The notes beneath the pieces were generated by a model, which saw only the letters and a list, made by a program, of their open reading frames with translations, had not been told where the DNA came from and searched no databases. Position numbers and translations under genes: made by a program. This document shows, piece by piece, positions 22,001-35,600 of a stretch of 50,999 nt of DNA (its first letter is position 1; each line of letters starts with the position of its first letter). This DNA comes from Purshia tridentata (Eukaryota; Streptophyta; Magnoliopsida; Rosales; Rosaceae), in contig QANT01003023.1 of NCBI GenBank assembly GCA_003254885.1, positions 1 through 50,999 of the forward strand, given 5' to 3'.

Positions 22001-23277
22001 CAAATATGTAATGAGGCAGATTCAAATAGTACCAACTGTTATGATGAATGTTGAAATGAAAACACCAATCACCCCAAACATCATGATGGTTAAGAAATTC
22101 TGGAAAAACTGTTTCTTCTTGACCTGAAATCTGACATGGTCAGTAAACAATGAATTTGTCTGTAAGTTTCAATGAAGCCAACAAGCAAATGTAGGATTAT
22201 CAGCCATAAGGAAGCTGAATTACCCAGCATTGAAAATTATAGGTGGCAGGAGATATATAAAGAACAACTCTTCGTTAAATCTCAGAATGTGAGAACTTTT
22301 CCCCTTGCTCACAAGCAAGATTATTGTTCCAGTTACGCATCCCTGTTAAAAAAAAAAAAAAAAAATTTATGAAATGATTAGTTACAGAACATATTTCAAT
22401 ATCCAAATGCAAATGCAATGCTCCCCAATATATTTTTCAGCATCGAATAGCAGAAAAAAAAAAGAAAAAAAGAAGAAAAAAAGCTCATTTATTTTATTTA
22501 TTTCTTTTATGTAGTTTTATGTTAGGAATTATCCACTTTGCTGGAAACTACATGTTCTACAAAGTCAATAATGATAGTCTGATAGACAATCTAACAAGAC
22601 CAACAATAGCAGAGGGATTATTCAACTTATTAAGCATTTAATGAGCTCCTGGAAACAGGCTGAAGCAGAGAGTTGACCAAGTAATCACATGCTTAATGTT
22701 TCACAATTTCCACATAAACTTACTTTCTGGGAGACTGGCTAGGTGAAGAAAAAAGGGTACTACTGTACTAATCAAACTGGTTATGCATGGAGCTCATAGT
22801 TAGTTAACACTCGTTTTAAGTATTGAGCTTATTAATTATTTATAGGATGGGTACATAAACAATGTACTATGTGAATGTGGTGTAAAGTTAATGGACATCT
22901 AGGTCTACCACCAATCGGTTCCTAGCCAAATGACATAGGGAAAACAGTGAAAAAGGACATTAAGAGCATAGATTAAGTATGATTAGTGTTCTTAATTTAG
23001 CTTAAGCATTTGCTATAACCATTTAAAAAAAAATTAAAAAACCCACAAACTTAAAAATGCAATTAGACACAAACAAATAAAGAAGAGAGAGATATGTGGG
23101 ATAGGGGGTTACGATTAAAATGGCAGTAATGGATTCATTAACCCATCGATTTTCTTCGAACAAGTGGCCGATGACTAAGCAAAGACAGAGGACCGCCACA
23201 AAGAGTGAGACTGGCACCACCTGGGCGTGGTCGTGAGCTAAGTTCTTTGCAAACTCAAACGCCGCCGCCGCAACCAT
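19044..23277 (-). CDS. NHX4: Vacuolar Na+(K+)/H+ antiporter, NHX4-type
   Basis: Exchanges vacuolar protons for cytosolic Na+ or K+ at the tonoplast (CPA1 family). Fourteen exons, minus strand: 23277-23113, 22342-22224, 22130-22033, 21884-21825, 21696-21650, 21560-21366, 21256-21210, 21088-21022, 20837-20737, 20631-20530, 19919-19775, 19681-19619, 19519-19436, 19325-19044. Total 524 aa. Motifs: amiloride-binding segment FFIYLLPPI (82-90), ion-binding Asp157 (SSTD) and Asp185 (GVVNDATS), and WWAGLIRGAVS (386-396, with Arg392). The C-terminus (LPLLSFEESAATNL, FDDAYMRPLFGG, ending NQPTC) matches the NHX3/4 subgroup rather than NHX1/2. All introns are GT-AG except intron 9, which only keeps frame as GC-AG. 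Intron 12 uses an AAG acceptor (19523-19520, GAAG). The start was chosen because MVAAAAFEFAK leads in frame into LFVAVLCLCLVIGHL, the first membrane segment. Confidence 0.94.
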
Positions 23278-23497
23278 TTTTGTTTTTCTTTAACCAGAAA
23301 AAGAGCAACCACCTCTGTATTCCACGAAACAACGACGTCGTCTGATACATACAAACTGCGGAACAAACACAGTGTATGTTGTGACTTTGACACCGTGTGT
23401 GTGTGTGAGAGAGAGACAGAGAAGCAAGAGCGAAGAGAGGAGGTTTGCTCGGTAAACAGAGTATTGTTGAGTGTTGAGTGTTTGTAGCTGGGGTCGA

Positions 23498-23531
23498 CAC
23501 GTGAGAGGACATGCATGAAAAGTGACACGTG
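23498..23531 (-). promoter_or_regulatory. G-box / RY / G-box (ABRE) cluster upstream of NHX4-like gene
   Basis: Three palindromic motifs within 34 bases: CACGTG at 23498-23503, CATGCATG (RY repeat) at 23510-23517 and CACGTG at 23526-23531. The last reads ACACGTGGC, a strong ABRE. They lie about 220-255 bases upstream of the NHX4-like ATG. G-box/ABRE elements bind bZIP factors such as ABI5/ABF, and RY repeats bind B3 factors such as ABI3, FUS3 and LEC2. ABA or seed regulation is inferred. Confidence 0.65.
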
Positions 23532-23559
23532 GCGGAAACGTATATCATCAGCCTAAGGA

Positions 23560-26500
23560 CTTTGCCTACGTCTTGATAGCATGGAATGGAATCAATGTCG
23601 TTTTGTGAGTTAAAAATCACATCAAGTCGAATTTGTAGGCCCAGTGACGTGTTGTTTGGGCTTTGGCCCATAAACAAAAGCAATGCGCCAATAACATATT
23701 ACTTCACATAGGGGACCAAAGCACAAAAATGGCCAACACGCTGAAAAAATAAATGGAAACTTATATTCAAATCCTTTAATTTTACATTCTTTTAGAGATC
23801 ACAGTGAAAAACTGTCCAAAGTATAACGACCCGAATTGTAATATATTTGACCCGAATGAAAACTCTAGTTTATAAGGTCTCAGTGTCTCATTGTTATTGG
23901 CATTCTATTCTGGGCAAAGTGACAGTTACTGACTTGTTTGGGCTTGTCTTGGCCTGTTTTGTACAGAGGATTCTCACTTCAACTTGGCTCTGCTTTTTTG
24001 TCTTGAATAGATAGCTGTTGCTCAACTTGCTCAGGTTTATCATTCATTTCCAAAAGAATTTTCGTGCCAAAAACTGACCAGCTTGCTTCCATTTTTATGC
24101 ATGCTTACCTTTTTCATGCATGGTTTAGTTTCAGAAAATTACCCTATTAAGTATGAATTAGCCATATGCATCTTATTGATGGCATAGTGACAAAGTGAAA
24201 GAAAGAAAAAGAGGATGAATAAATTGTTGATATTATGGAAAATAGAAATTACGTATTCAACCTCATTATTAATAGTACGCACTGAGATAGACTACTGACT
24301 TAGCTAGTACACAGAGGCTATTATTTTTTTCTTTTTTGGCCAAAACACAGAGGTTATTATTCAATTGCAAAATACTGCAACATATATTTTAGGTTCACAT
24401 TGTTTTCCCATGTGCCTCTCTCTACACAGCTGGTACAAATTATTAGTGCTGGTCCAAATACGACTGCCTTTTTTGTTTCAATATCTAAACCCAGAAAAAT
24501 AGACTTCGCCTTTTCTTTGCTCCAAACACAACAAAGTCATTAAGCTGCAAAACCAGTGCTGTTGCCTGTTGGACCACTATCTTGCCAATAATATCAATGC
24601 GTGGGGCAATAACAAAAAGTTAGCCCCCAACACCCACTTAATTTTGAGATGAATAATTGGAGAAAAACAAATTTATTGGAATTTTTTACCTCCCAAAATG
24701 ACCCACTTACAATATTTATCTCTATTTCACCTAGAAAATTAATTGAAACGGATATTTTTTATGTCAATGCTTACTATGTCAAATTTCTATTTGAATACGA
24801 ATGCATAAGTCATAGTTATGAACATACATTTGAGTCCTAATTCTGAATTTTAAATTTTAAAACAACGTAACCGTGAAAATTATATGGTATATACATGTAC
24901 AATATTACCATCGTGTTGTCCAGCTCAATGTGCCTATCGTGGGAATGAAGTGACATTATTCCACTAAGTCAACGTGCCCAAATCGTTGAGTTGATAAATA
25001 TTGGTCTGATCATTTATATAACTTCAAAATATTTATACCTACATCTGAACCAAGGAAGGTTTGGGACATTCACATGCTCATGATTCATAATGAATGAATG
25101 AATGTACCTTTCCTTTGATTATTTCTACTCCTATTTCTATGCCCCCCAAGCTCATTATACGCGGCTTTTAGTGCCCTTCCTCTAATATCCTATTTTCTTC
25201 AAACCACCAAAAAATGAAAAGAAAAATGATCAACAATTTGGAACCATCATTTTCATATTCGCATATCAGATCCTATCAATCTTTTTTGTTTTTTATTGAA
25301 TCAGAGCCGTCAGATTCTTTTTTATTTTTCATCCCATGTGGTGCCAGATCGATGGACCTTGGTGCTAGACAGCTCAAGTAAGTAATAACCATCATATAAA
25401 TATGCAAAGATATATAAAAATAAAATTTATTATATACACACACACAGAAGATATGCATGTTTGTACTTTGTAGATAGTATTGATGGTAATTAGAGGTCAA
25501 ATTTTATATTTTATTAACAACAAAAGTTACAAAACCATAGAGACAAATGAGCGAAATCACTTGTTTTGTCTCGTCATTTGACTTTGGCTTTTTAAAAATC
25601 AATTAGGTAAGGATATATATCTGATAAATATTAAGTTAATATACACTAGCTGCAATAGGATCATGAAGAGTTGTTTTATTATATTGAAAACCCTAGACAA
25701 AAGATTGCTATATCCTTTCTTTAATTAGTGTTTGGACCTAAGAATTATAAGATTTAAGTATTAATTTGAGTTTGAATCTTTGTTAGCAGTCATCTTTACA
25801 ATAATGATGTTTACTTATTTAGAAGTTTGGGTATGTGTAGATTCGATCTCTGTCTAAAAAATTTAGATAACTATATAAGACTTTTGATTGCATGAAAATT
25901 TGATTATACGATAAAAATTAGCATAACCAAGATGATATTGGGGATGTCAGACACTATAAACAATAGCAAGCACAAAAAAGAAATCATGATTCTATAATAT
26001 GACATTAATTAACAATCCATTTTTATTGTATCAGTGATAGACTAAATCTTGGAAGACAATTTGAAGATTTGGCCATGTTAGGAATAAAAGGCCAAATTAA
26101 ACAAAAGAAGCAGAAATGAATGGTTTAGACATTAAGCAAGTCAACTAATTAATACATGTCACAATCAGATGTGCTTGCTAACACAGCTGGGACACTATGA
26201 GTTTGATTTCTTCAAGTTTAAAAAGTTTCTGATCTTGTGTAAACAACAATTAATTCAATCACATATATCCAATTAATTAGTAGGCCACCATAACAAAATG
26301 TCAAATATCACTAATTAAAGAACTATTTTACATGGGAAAGGAAATCAATGTTTTCAATATTTGTGGTTAGTAGGTCAATATCTTTCACACAACTCCAATA
26401 AACTTTTGGATCCTTTTAAAAAAAGTGGTCTAAACCCTTTTTCCTTAAATAAATTTTGATATTAGTGTGAAGGAAAGACTTTAATTTGAGGTGACAGTTT

Positions 26501-28960
26501 GGGAAAGAAGGTATCTATCTAACTAATTAATTAACTTGCCTTTCACTTTTTATTTAATTTACAGAAAAGCATGATCTTTTCATGGCCTTTGTTTGGTTTG
26601 GTCCTTTTCACTACCACTTGTATTTGTATTAATGCTATTGTCATATCCCTAAAGTATTGCTAACTTGCTGTGATACAATACAAGTTATTAGCATATTACT
26701 CTATATATATAACAACGTGTACCCGCTCACCATATATAGATCAAGAAATTTTATGATCATATGATCATTTCTGTATATATAAATTATGAGTGATTTATAG
26801 ATCATAGGCATAAATATAGTCTCATACAAATTTTTCTCACACATGCAATTGTACGCGTCATTTGCATACTCCTATGCCAGTATTCTTATACTCATTGCTG
26901 TCTTTTCAAACCTATTTTCTATGTATATATGACTTTGTAGCTGGTCCTCGTTCATATATAATACAGCCAGCTAAGTTTGTATGAGTCTATGTCGACACTC
27001 ATTATTCACTTAAAAAAAGAAAAGAAAAAAGAAAAAAAAAAAAAAAAAGGGATATCAATTAAAAAAANAAAAAAAAAAAAAAAAGAGGATGAGAGATATT
27101 ACACCAGAGAAAAAGAAGAAAAATACAAAGAGTTTTGATTGGTAAAGATGGGCTGTCGCGGAAGACTTTGTTTTAGGAAGCTTCTGCTCAATAACTGTAC
27201 TTAAGTTTGATGTCATTTGATAGCTTTGGTGATATATATATTCCTTTTTGTTTTTTCCTGAATGTGTCTTTTGTTGGGGTTATATTCTAATTTCTAAATA
27301 ATAATTTTCATTATTATTTATTACAATATTTACCTAGAGAATTGACCATGTTTTTTGTGCTGGGGACCAATGGGCATGGCCAAATGCCAGGCTATAGCCA
27401 ACTAAAAAGAACAGTCTATTTACGACTTTTGTTAACCATGCTAATACCATACATCAAATCAAATTACCTACTTCCCTCAGCTAGTACAACTAAAATTCTC
27501 AGGTTACATCCAAAATATGGAAATTTATCGTTATTAAATACACTTATAAAAATAAAAGAGAAAAATAGTTATCGCGGCCCGGCTCCATAATTTTTTATTT
27601 AATAAAGCTCGCATAAGAAATTTGAAAATATCTAAAAATTAAAAAAATTGTAAAATCTATCTATGACCTCAAATTTGGTTTCTCCTGTGCGTCCCACCCC
27701 GAACATGTATTTTGCGCGTTCTGCTGACCTCATGGCAGGTTAACCAATCATCGAACGCCACGTAGCTTTGCCAGATTGCTGATACCCACGTTGTGGGCCC
27801 GACTTCTGGCTGTCCTCCATCAGCGGTTACAGAGGCTTCTTGGGTTGGGTTGCTGGCTGGCTAGAGCCTCGAGCCATGATGCAAACCTGTTGACTCGTTC
27901 GTTGACCGGCCTCATCTTGCAACCTACCGCGTCATATGGTTCTGTACTCAGTTAATGCGATTTGGTCTAGGGTCACAACTCCTTTTATTTTTATTTTTTA
28001 TTATTATGTTTTATTTTATTTTATAATAATACTACAACAACTTTTCATTTGTTTAGGTACTAAATGGATAGAAAAAATTCTTTTTAGGCCACAACCTCAT
28101 TTATATGTAAGTGTATGACAATTATACAACTGTAACTATTTTATAATTATATTTTACTTCTCATATATGCCTCATATATACGATAGTTTTGGATATATTA
28201 AATGGTTAAATTTATATGTATTCATAAAAAAAATAAATAATGTGTTCTAACTTCAAGAAAGAATATGAGAAGAAGATGGATTATTTTATCCTTCAATTTT
28301 GGGGATTAGAAGAAATAAGTTTTCTCTATAATTAGTCAATCTTAATACATATTATAACTCTAAGTTAGAAATTTTTTTTTCTTAAATACACATAAAATTA
28401 TTCATTTATCCTATTTAATACTATCATGTACACCAAAAGGTCTGTTTGGTCAAATCTATAACAATAGTTAGTTTATTATTTGATTTTGAGTTTTGGTCCC
28501 CAATGTATTGAAAAGAAATAGCCACATCTTACTTTATTTGTTGTTAGTTAATATTAAGATTCCATTGTAGAACATTATTAGCCTCTTATTAGTGAAAAAT
28601 ACCTAATTAATGAGTGTGAAGATGAAATTAATGAATTATGATTAATCTAAGTGGTAAAAGAATGTGGAGTTATTTTTGGACAATGGATATCCATTACTAA
28701 ATCTAATTTAACACTGATATTGTTCTAAATTTAACAACTTAAATTTAATACAAGATAAAAACAAACTCTAAAAATCTATCCATGTGTGAAATTTTATTTC
28801 AAAATATCTGGATATCATTAGAAATGAATCTCTAACTTACATATTGTTAATCATGAGCCATCTTTCTAATGCAAAATTCTTCATCTTCATCCACAATTTG
28901 TATTGAACAATGTAGTCCCATTATATTTAGTCCAAATTTAATTCTCTCAAATGTAAAAAA
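23560..28960. other. Long AT-rich spacer, no gene recognised
   Basis: About 5.4 kb without a supported gene. It contains many short AT repeats, poly-A runs with an N at 27068, and a GC-richer island at 27660-27960. Short open frames here have no protein-like character. Confidence 0.55.
27660..27960. other. GC-richer island in AT-rich spacer
   Basis: Base composition changes sharply for about 300 bp, with several CpG and GGCC-type words. Around 27889 it includes two W-box-like cores (ttgactcg and ttgaccgg) 12 bases apart. No open frame is convincing. It may be a fragment of a transposable element or a remnant regulatory region. Confidence 0.35.
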
Positions 28961-29243
28961 GGAAAAAGAAAAAGTATTTAATGCCTAGAGTGGTTCGAAC
29001 AATCATAGTGGTGCAATGAAATGAGCTCACTCACGTCCTTGGAATCTTTTTTTCCGGTCTACACAATTCCACAAAAAGACAAAGACCGGAAGGAAAAAGA
29101 AAAAGTATTTAATGCCTAGAGTGGTGGTGAGTGTAGATGAGCCACACCTCGAACAATCATAGTGGTGCAATGAAATGAGCTCACTCACGACCTTGGAATC
29201 TTTTTTTACGGTCTACACAATTCCACAAAAAGACAAAGACCGG
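28961..29243. repeat. Tandem duplication (131 + 152 bp) upstream of the GDPDL gene
   Basis: Copy 1 is 28961-29091 and copy 2 is 29092-29243. Both begin ggaaaaagaaaaagtattta and end in agacaaagaccgg. They are nearly identical except that copy 2 has about 25 extra bases after cctagagtgg (tggtgagtgtagatgagcc and following), and there are single changes such as acgtcc/acgacc and ttccgg/tacgg. The pair ends about 190 bp upstream of the TATA box of the next gene. Confidence 0.9.
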
Positions 29244-29433
29244 CGCTCCCGGCTCACCAAAGCCGAAACCGGAGCCGGCTCGCTCAATCGAACAACGTGG
29301 AAGCGCGTATTAATTAGTAGCCACTTAGACCAGGTTCTTCAATCTTCATTGATGTAAAGTAGTAAACATATGCATCTCGTTTAATTAAATCCCGGACCAA
29401 ACATTAATAATTAGTTACTATATTTTTAACAAT

Positions 29434-29493
29434 TATATAAATAGAAATCCTGGAAAAGCCAGCCTGAAAAAGGTCCAGAGCTCTCAAAGCTCT

Positions 29494-29524
<31 letters not shown>

Positions 29525-29633
29525 GCTGAACAAATCTCACAGTCTCACACATTTTCCAAGAAGACCTGAAAATACACCGTTTCGAGATCGCCGGAAGTAG
29601 CTGAGCGTGTTGGCTGGCGAGATTCAAACGGCA
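29434..29633 (+). promoter_or_regulatory. Core promoter and 5' UTR of the GDPDL gene
   Basis: A TATA box (TATATAAATAG, 29434-29444) is followed after about 50 bases by a (CT)n run (about 29492-29518) typical of plant 5' UTRs. The ATG is 190 bases downstream of the TATA box. Confidence 0.65.
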
Positions 29634-32600
29634 ATGTGTAACTCACGCGCTCTGGTTGTACTCGCTCTTCTTCTGCACTCAGTAGTAGCTCTGGTCTCTG
29701 CTCAGGGATCTAACACTACTACTAGTCCATGGCAAACGCTTAGCGGTAAATACATATAATAATTTGCTCTCTTTGTGTGAGTGTGTCTGTTTTACTTCAT
29801 GTAATTTGCTTGAATTTTTTATTTTTCTGCTTCTAGTTAATTTTGCTGTTTGGTTGCCAAGAAAATGGAGGAAACGCGAAGTGGAAATTTGAGTTTTGTT
29901 TAGTGTTTCGGATTTTGTCGACATTTTTGTTCCACTGGTTCTCAAATTATCAAATTATCTATAATGAGTGTGCATGTTCAAAGTAATTCACTATCAGTGT
30001 TTGAAGTAAAATCTACTGCTTCTTGCATAGGGAATAAAGTTTGTAACAACTTTGTGAGCTTGCATGTAGTACAACTTTTATCCTGTCTTTTCTGTTTGGT
30101 ATCGGAAACAAAAGCCCCTTGGTTTGTAAACAGAGAGACCAAAAATGACACTGAGCTTGGATTGGGCTATAGCTAGGATCTTCTAGAATTGGATATTCCT
30201 AAATATTTATTTTCAATTGAATGTGAAACCTGATTTCAAAATGAAGACCCTTTATATTGTAAACTTCCTGAAGCAACGAAGTCTAGAAAGTTTTCATCAT
30301 TTTAGTGGTTGGAAATGAAAACAAAGGAATTTATTACTGCTCCCTTCAGATTTTCATACAATTTTATTTTTCTATCTAACTATATGCTTAGTGAGCTAAC
30401 TGGATTGATTTGGTTTGCAGGAGATCCGCCATTGGTCATTGCACGAGGTGGCTTTTCTGGGCTCTTTCCTGGTTTTAGTTCGGATGCATTTCTTTTGGCA
30501 TTGGTCACTAGTGTACCCGATGTGGTCATATGGTGTGATGTTCAATTAACCAAGGATGGAGCGGGAATTTGCTTTCCAGATCTTTTGCTGAATAATAATT
30601 CCAATATTAATAAAGTCTTCCCAAAAAATGAAAATAGTTACCCAGTTGATGGAAGTACTACCCGAGGATGGTTTACGGTGGATTATACTCTCAAAGATCT
30701 AACAAATGTCTTTGGTGAGTACAAACTGGCTGAAACTGTTTCCATTATATGTTACATGTCATTTTCACACTCTTGTGCATGTGCATTTTATTTGAATATA
30801 GAAGTAATAGAAGATAAATTTTCATTGGATCTAAAAGATATGCTTTCCTTCTTTATCACTTATGTTTACACTCCATCGTCTTACAAGTAATTGAGAGGCA
30901 AATCTCCCAAAAGTAAATTTATTCTTTTCCTTTTATCGTGGTGGGCTGCTTATGGTTATCACATATCAACCTAGTTTTTTCTGGTAACAAAAACAGTTTC
31001 TTTTTTATTACACTTTATGAACCTGATTGAGTACACAGTCAAATATTAATGCAACACCTATAGCTCGTGAATCGTGATGGTTAAAAACAAGGGAAGCAGA
31101 GAATCAAAATCTTAAAACAAATGAGCCACTCCAAATTAGCTGTCTATGTTCATTCATATCATGTTTTTGCTTTGTCATTTCATAACCATGTATTGTTGGT
31201 GTTTTCAATGATTTTAGTACATTTAATTGAACCATTTCAGTTTTCCTTTATTTCATATTGCGATTGATGTTTATGGTGTTTTTCTTTTAAGACCGGTTCT
31301 ATGTCTTTTATAGTTCCAATATAAGTCCCAGTTGACTTTTCAAACCCCAAACAATAAGAAGAAATTACAACTAAAACGAAGCCCTGTTACAGTCCCACAC
31401 AATAACTTCTCCTGTTAGACACCTATAAATCATGGTCAGAATCCACAATCATATGAGCAAAATAAAAAGTTCAAATTTTGAATTAAATTCCAAAGATGAT
31501 GTTTCAAATATACTTCACTTCACAAAAAAAGAAAGAAAAAGAAAAAAGAAAGAAAGATTTGTTAGGATTGTGGTCTTAGAAAAAATGTCATATATATTCA
31601 TATACAATGTGTATCACCATGTGTATTATAGAAAGAAAAGTATATGTCATATTTCTAATATAGATATGTCAGACATACATTTACGAAGTTCCAACTTCCA
31701 TTTTTAAGAGGATCCATATTTTTATTTTTAAGAAAAGAAAGAGAGAAGATTTTTGGGTCCCATTTCACGATGCGGTTCTTTAGCTGCATTACTTTGGCCA
31801 TGCTTCATGTGTGTTACTGAGCACTGCTACAGTAATGACTCTGATTGCTGCAATTTTAGGTGTGGCAATTTTTATATTTATTACTGATATCTTGTTAACC
31901 ATACAGTTACACAGGGAATATATTCTCGAAGTAATAGGTTTGATAACAATATGTACCGCATTTTCACTGTCGAAGAAGTGGCTACGCAAATAAAGCCACC
32001 AGGCTTATGGTTGAATATTGAGGTAAATGGTAGACTGTTTTTCTTGTCCTTGAACTTGTGCACTTTTGTTTTAACCTATTTGTTTAGATTTGTAAAATAT
32101 GCCTTCTCAGTTGTCAATTTGAAGCAACTTATTTTCTCTAATGCTTTTGCAGCATAATATATTCTTCTCACAACACAACTTGAGTATGAGAAACTACGTG
32201 CTCTCTGTATCCAGAAAAGTAGTTGTCAATTATATCTCATCACCAGAGGTGGCTTTCCTGAACAGTATTAAAGCACGAGTTAGTCCAAGCACAACAAAGC
32301 TGATTTTTCGGTTTCGGGAACAAGATGAGATTGAGCCTTCAACCAACCAAACTTATGGTGCTCTATCAAATAATCTCACATTAATCAAGACTTTTGCCTC
32401 GGGAATTATAGTTCCTAAAGATTACATATGGCCTGTCACTAATGATCTTTATTTAGAACTTCACACTTCAGTTGTTTTGGATGCTCATAAAGAAGGACTA
32501 CAGGTATTTGCATCAGGTTTCGTGAATGACATACCTTTACCTTACAATTACAGTTATGATCCAGTGTCTGAGTACCTGCAATTCATTGACAACGGCAAGT

Positions 32601-35600
32601 TTAGTGTTGATGGTGTGCTTTCTGACTTCCCGATAACTCCATCAGAAGCCATTGGTAATTATCTTCTTCGTGCTCATAAGAATTGTGTTTAGCTAAATAT
32701 TTTAATATATGTACAAATTCTAAAGTTTTGGTTTTATATTTAGTTCTCTCTTACCTGATATTATTCATTTTGAAAGAAAATTCATATTTTAATGCAAGAA
32801 AGGATTCATATATATTTGACTGAAATCAACGAAGCACTAATCTGATTCTTTGAAAAAAAATATTTTCTACAACGATCCCTCGATAGAGGTAGTAATAAAT
32901 GTTTCATAAAACATCTTAATTTAAGCGTTAATTTTATTGCTTATTCCAATTTATGTTTAATGACGATGATTTCTGTTAAACTACTGCAGATTGCTTTGCT
33001 CATGTAGGAAAAAATGCTTCAGTACAGAGTACGTTATAGTTTTTTGGTTTTTCAATTTGAAAGTCGATCATTTTCTGCTCAGCTAATTTTTATAGGTTGT
33101 CTGATTTTATATTTCATTGACATGCACAATTCTTTTAGCATTATTTTTAATCTATTTCTTTCATCTTCTCATACTCCAGCCAAGACTTTGGTTATCTCGA
33201 AACATGGAGCAAGTGGAGACTACCCTGATTGTACTGACTTGGCATACACGAATGCAATTGAAGATGGTGTAGATGTACTGGACTGTCCTGTCCAAATTTC
33301 CAAGGATGGGATACCATTTTGCTTAAGCTCAATAAATCTTATAGATAGTACAACAGTTGCTCAATCAAGTTTTAGCAACCTCACATCGAACATTCCGGAA
33401 ATTAAGGCTGGAACAGGAATATATACCTTTAGCCTAACATGGGAAGACATTAAAAAACTAACCCGTAAGTTGAAATCATATCTCATTTGCTTGCTGCCAG
33501 TGTGGCACCCGTCAAATTTTTCACTTTTCTCTGATCTCTTCACAAACCATAGAACGTTTGACCCTTAAAGAGGTGTCATTCTTAGACATTCCAAAAATTA
33601 TGTTCAGACTGGTGTTACATATTCTCCTTTTTTCTTCTAAACGGGTAACTGGGAAAAGCCTAACCACTTTCTGATACACTTCTATATCTGGAATGCTGCT
33701 CTTGTTTTGATTTTATACAAAACTTTCATAAAAAAACTATGGATTCAAGACAAAGAACATACATAAGAACTTGCCTTGAACATCATAAGTCTTAATATAT
33801 GTAGAGAGACCCTTTCAAGTATATTTGTTCTCACTACTCTTTTACTTTTTTCTCTTACATGTACCTAGCCTACTCAACTAGCATGTTCTAATATTTTACC
33901 TCAGATTGAATTTATAGACAGAACTCTTTTCTTGAACAATTATTTGATATTCAAGTATTAAATTTTTTCTATTTTAACTGTAGCGACTATATCAGCCCCC
34001 TATTCATCGTACACATTGTACCGGAATCCGAGGTTCAAAAATGCTGGCAAGTACTTGACATTATCAGATTTTTTGGCCTTGGCAAAGAATGCGAGCTCTC
34101 TCTCTGGTGTCTTGATTGGCATAGAGGTGAGCATTTGCTTCAAAATTTTACTGCCTATTCTGTGATTGCATGCTTTGATTTTGGAAGTTGCAATAGTTCT
34201 TTTTCCTAATTGTGACTCCAAATAAACTTTCACCGCGTACATTTCTACCATCACCATCACCATGTCATTGTCATTCTCTTCTTCACCATGGGCTTGGGGA
34301 TCTTGTTGAATTTGGTGGATCAGAGTGACCCAACTAATGCTGGTTGCAAATATGTAACTAGTGGGTTACATATTAAATGTCTCATCTACAGAACGTCATT
34401 TGTTTTGAATAATGCACCAGGGCCAATGCTGAATGTTCTATATCTCATAATGGTCAAAACTCAAAAGTGGCTTTTTGTGCATAACCACCCCTGATTCTGA
34501 ACTTTCTAATTATGATGACATTTTGTACTGCTTTCTTTCAGTATGCGGCTTATCTTGCACAGGAGCAGCGATTAAGTGTAACTGATGCAGTCATTAATGA
34601 GTTGAGCAAAGCTGGTTTTGATAATCTGACATCCCTAAATGTCATGATTCAGTCCACTAATAGTTCTGTTCTAAAGAAATTCAAGGAGGAAAGCAAATAT
34701 GAACTTGTTTACAAGATTGAAGAGGATATAGGTGATGCCCCTACTTCAACTATTGAGGACATCAAGAAGTTTGCCAATTCTGTGGTCATCAAGAAGGACT
34801 CTGTCCTTCCTGAAAGTCTGGCATACGTCACAGGAACAACAGATGTTGTATCAAAGCTACAATCGGCTAAGCTTCCTGTTTTTGTTGAAACCTTCAGCAA
34901 TGAGTTCGTATCTCAAGCATGGGACTTCTTCTCAGATGCAACTGTGGAGATCAATTCATTCGTCCAGGGATCCAATATTAATGGGGTCATTACAGACTTC
35001 CCCAAAACAGCTGCGAGATACAAAAGTAAGTGTGTACTTCTCTGTATATGTATATATTATCATTTGTGCCTGCGGTCCCTGAACTCTGCTCCTTAAAACA
35101 TATTTTGATTCATTTCTCCCCTTATGTTCTGTGTTTCAAATTGCCCTGTTCTGTCAAGTTTGACATTGTTTACTTGCCAAAATTTTGATGGGCACCACAT
35201 CAGCTTGGCTAATGGAAAGGATGACGTACTTGATGAAATTGGGCAATTTTAAGGGGGGGAGGGTTGTTTTGGGTGTTGGGTTGTGGGATAGGCATAATTT
35301 ATCACATTTGTGCCATTTGAAACTGATATTTTGGTGCTTGATTTAACGTAGGGAACTGGTGTTTGGCTGATCCCAAAGCCATACCTAACTACATGAGCCC
35401 CATTCAGCCAGCCAGTCTGTTGCAAGTTGTTTCTACTGGTTACTTGCCACCTACTGAGGCTCCAAACCCAGCCCTGACAGTGAGTGATGTGACTGAGCCG
35501 CCTTTGCCTTCTGTTGATTTGTCCCCAGCGTCTGGTCCATCCGGTGGCTCTGCAGCAGGTACTCCACCAAAACCGAACGGGCAGCCCAAGACTGCTGCAT

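Noticed and set aside
23238..23683. Two overlapping minus-strand open frames over the NHX4-like leader
   Set aside because: Rich in SLSHTHT-type low-complexity from CT/CA repeats; they overlap the 5' UTR and promoter of NHX4.
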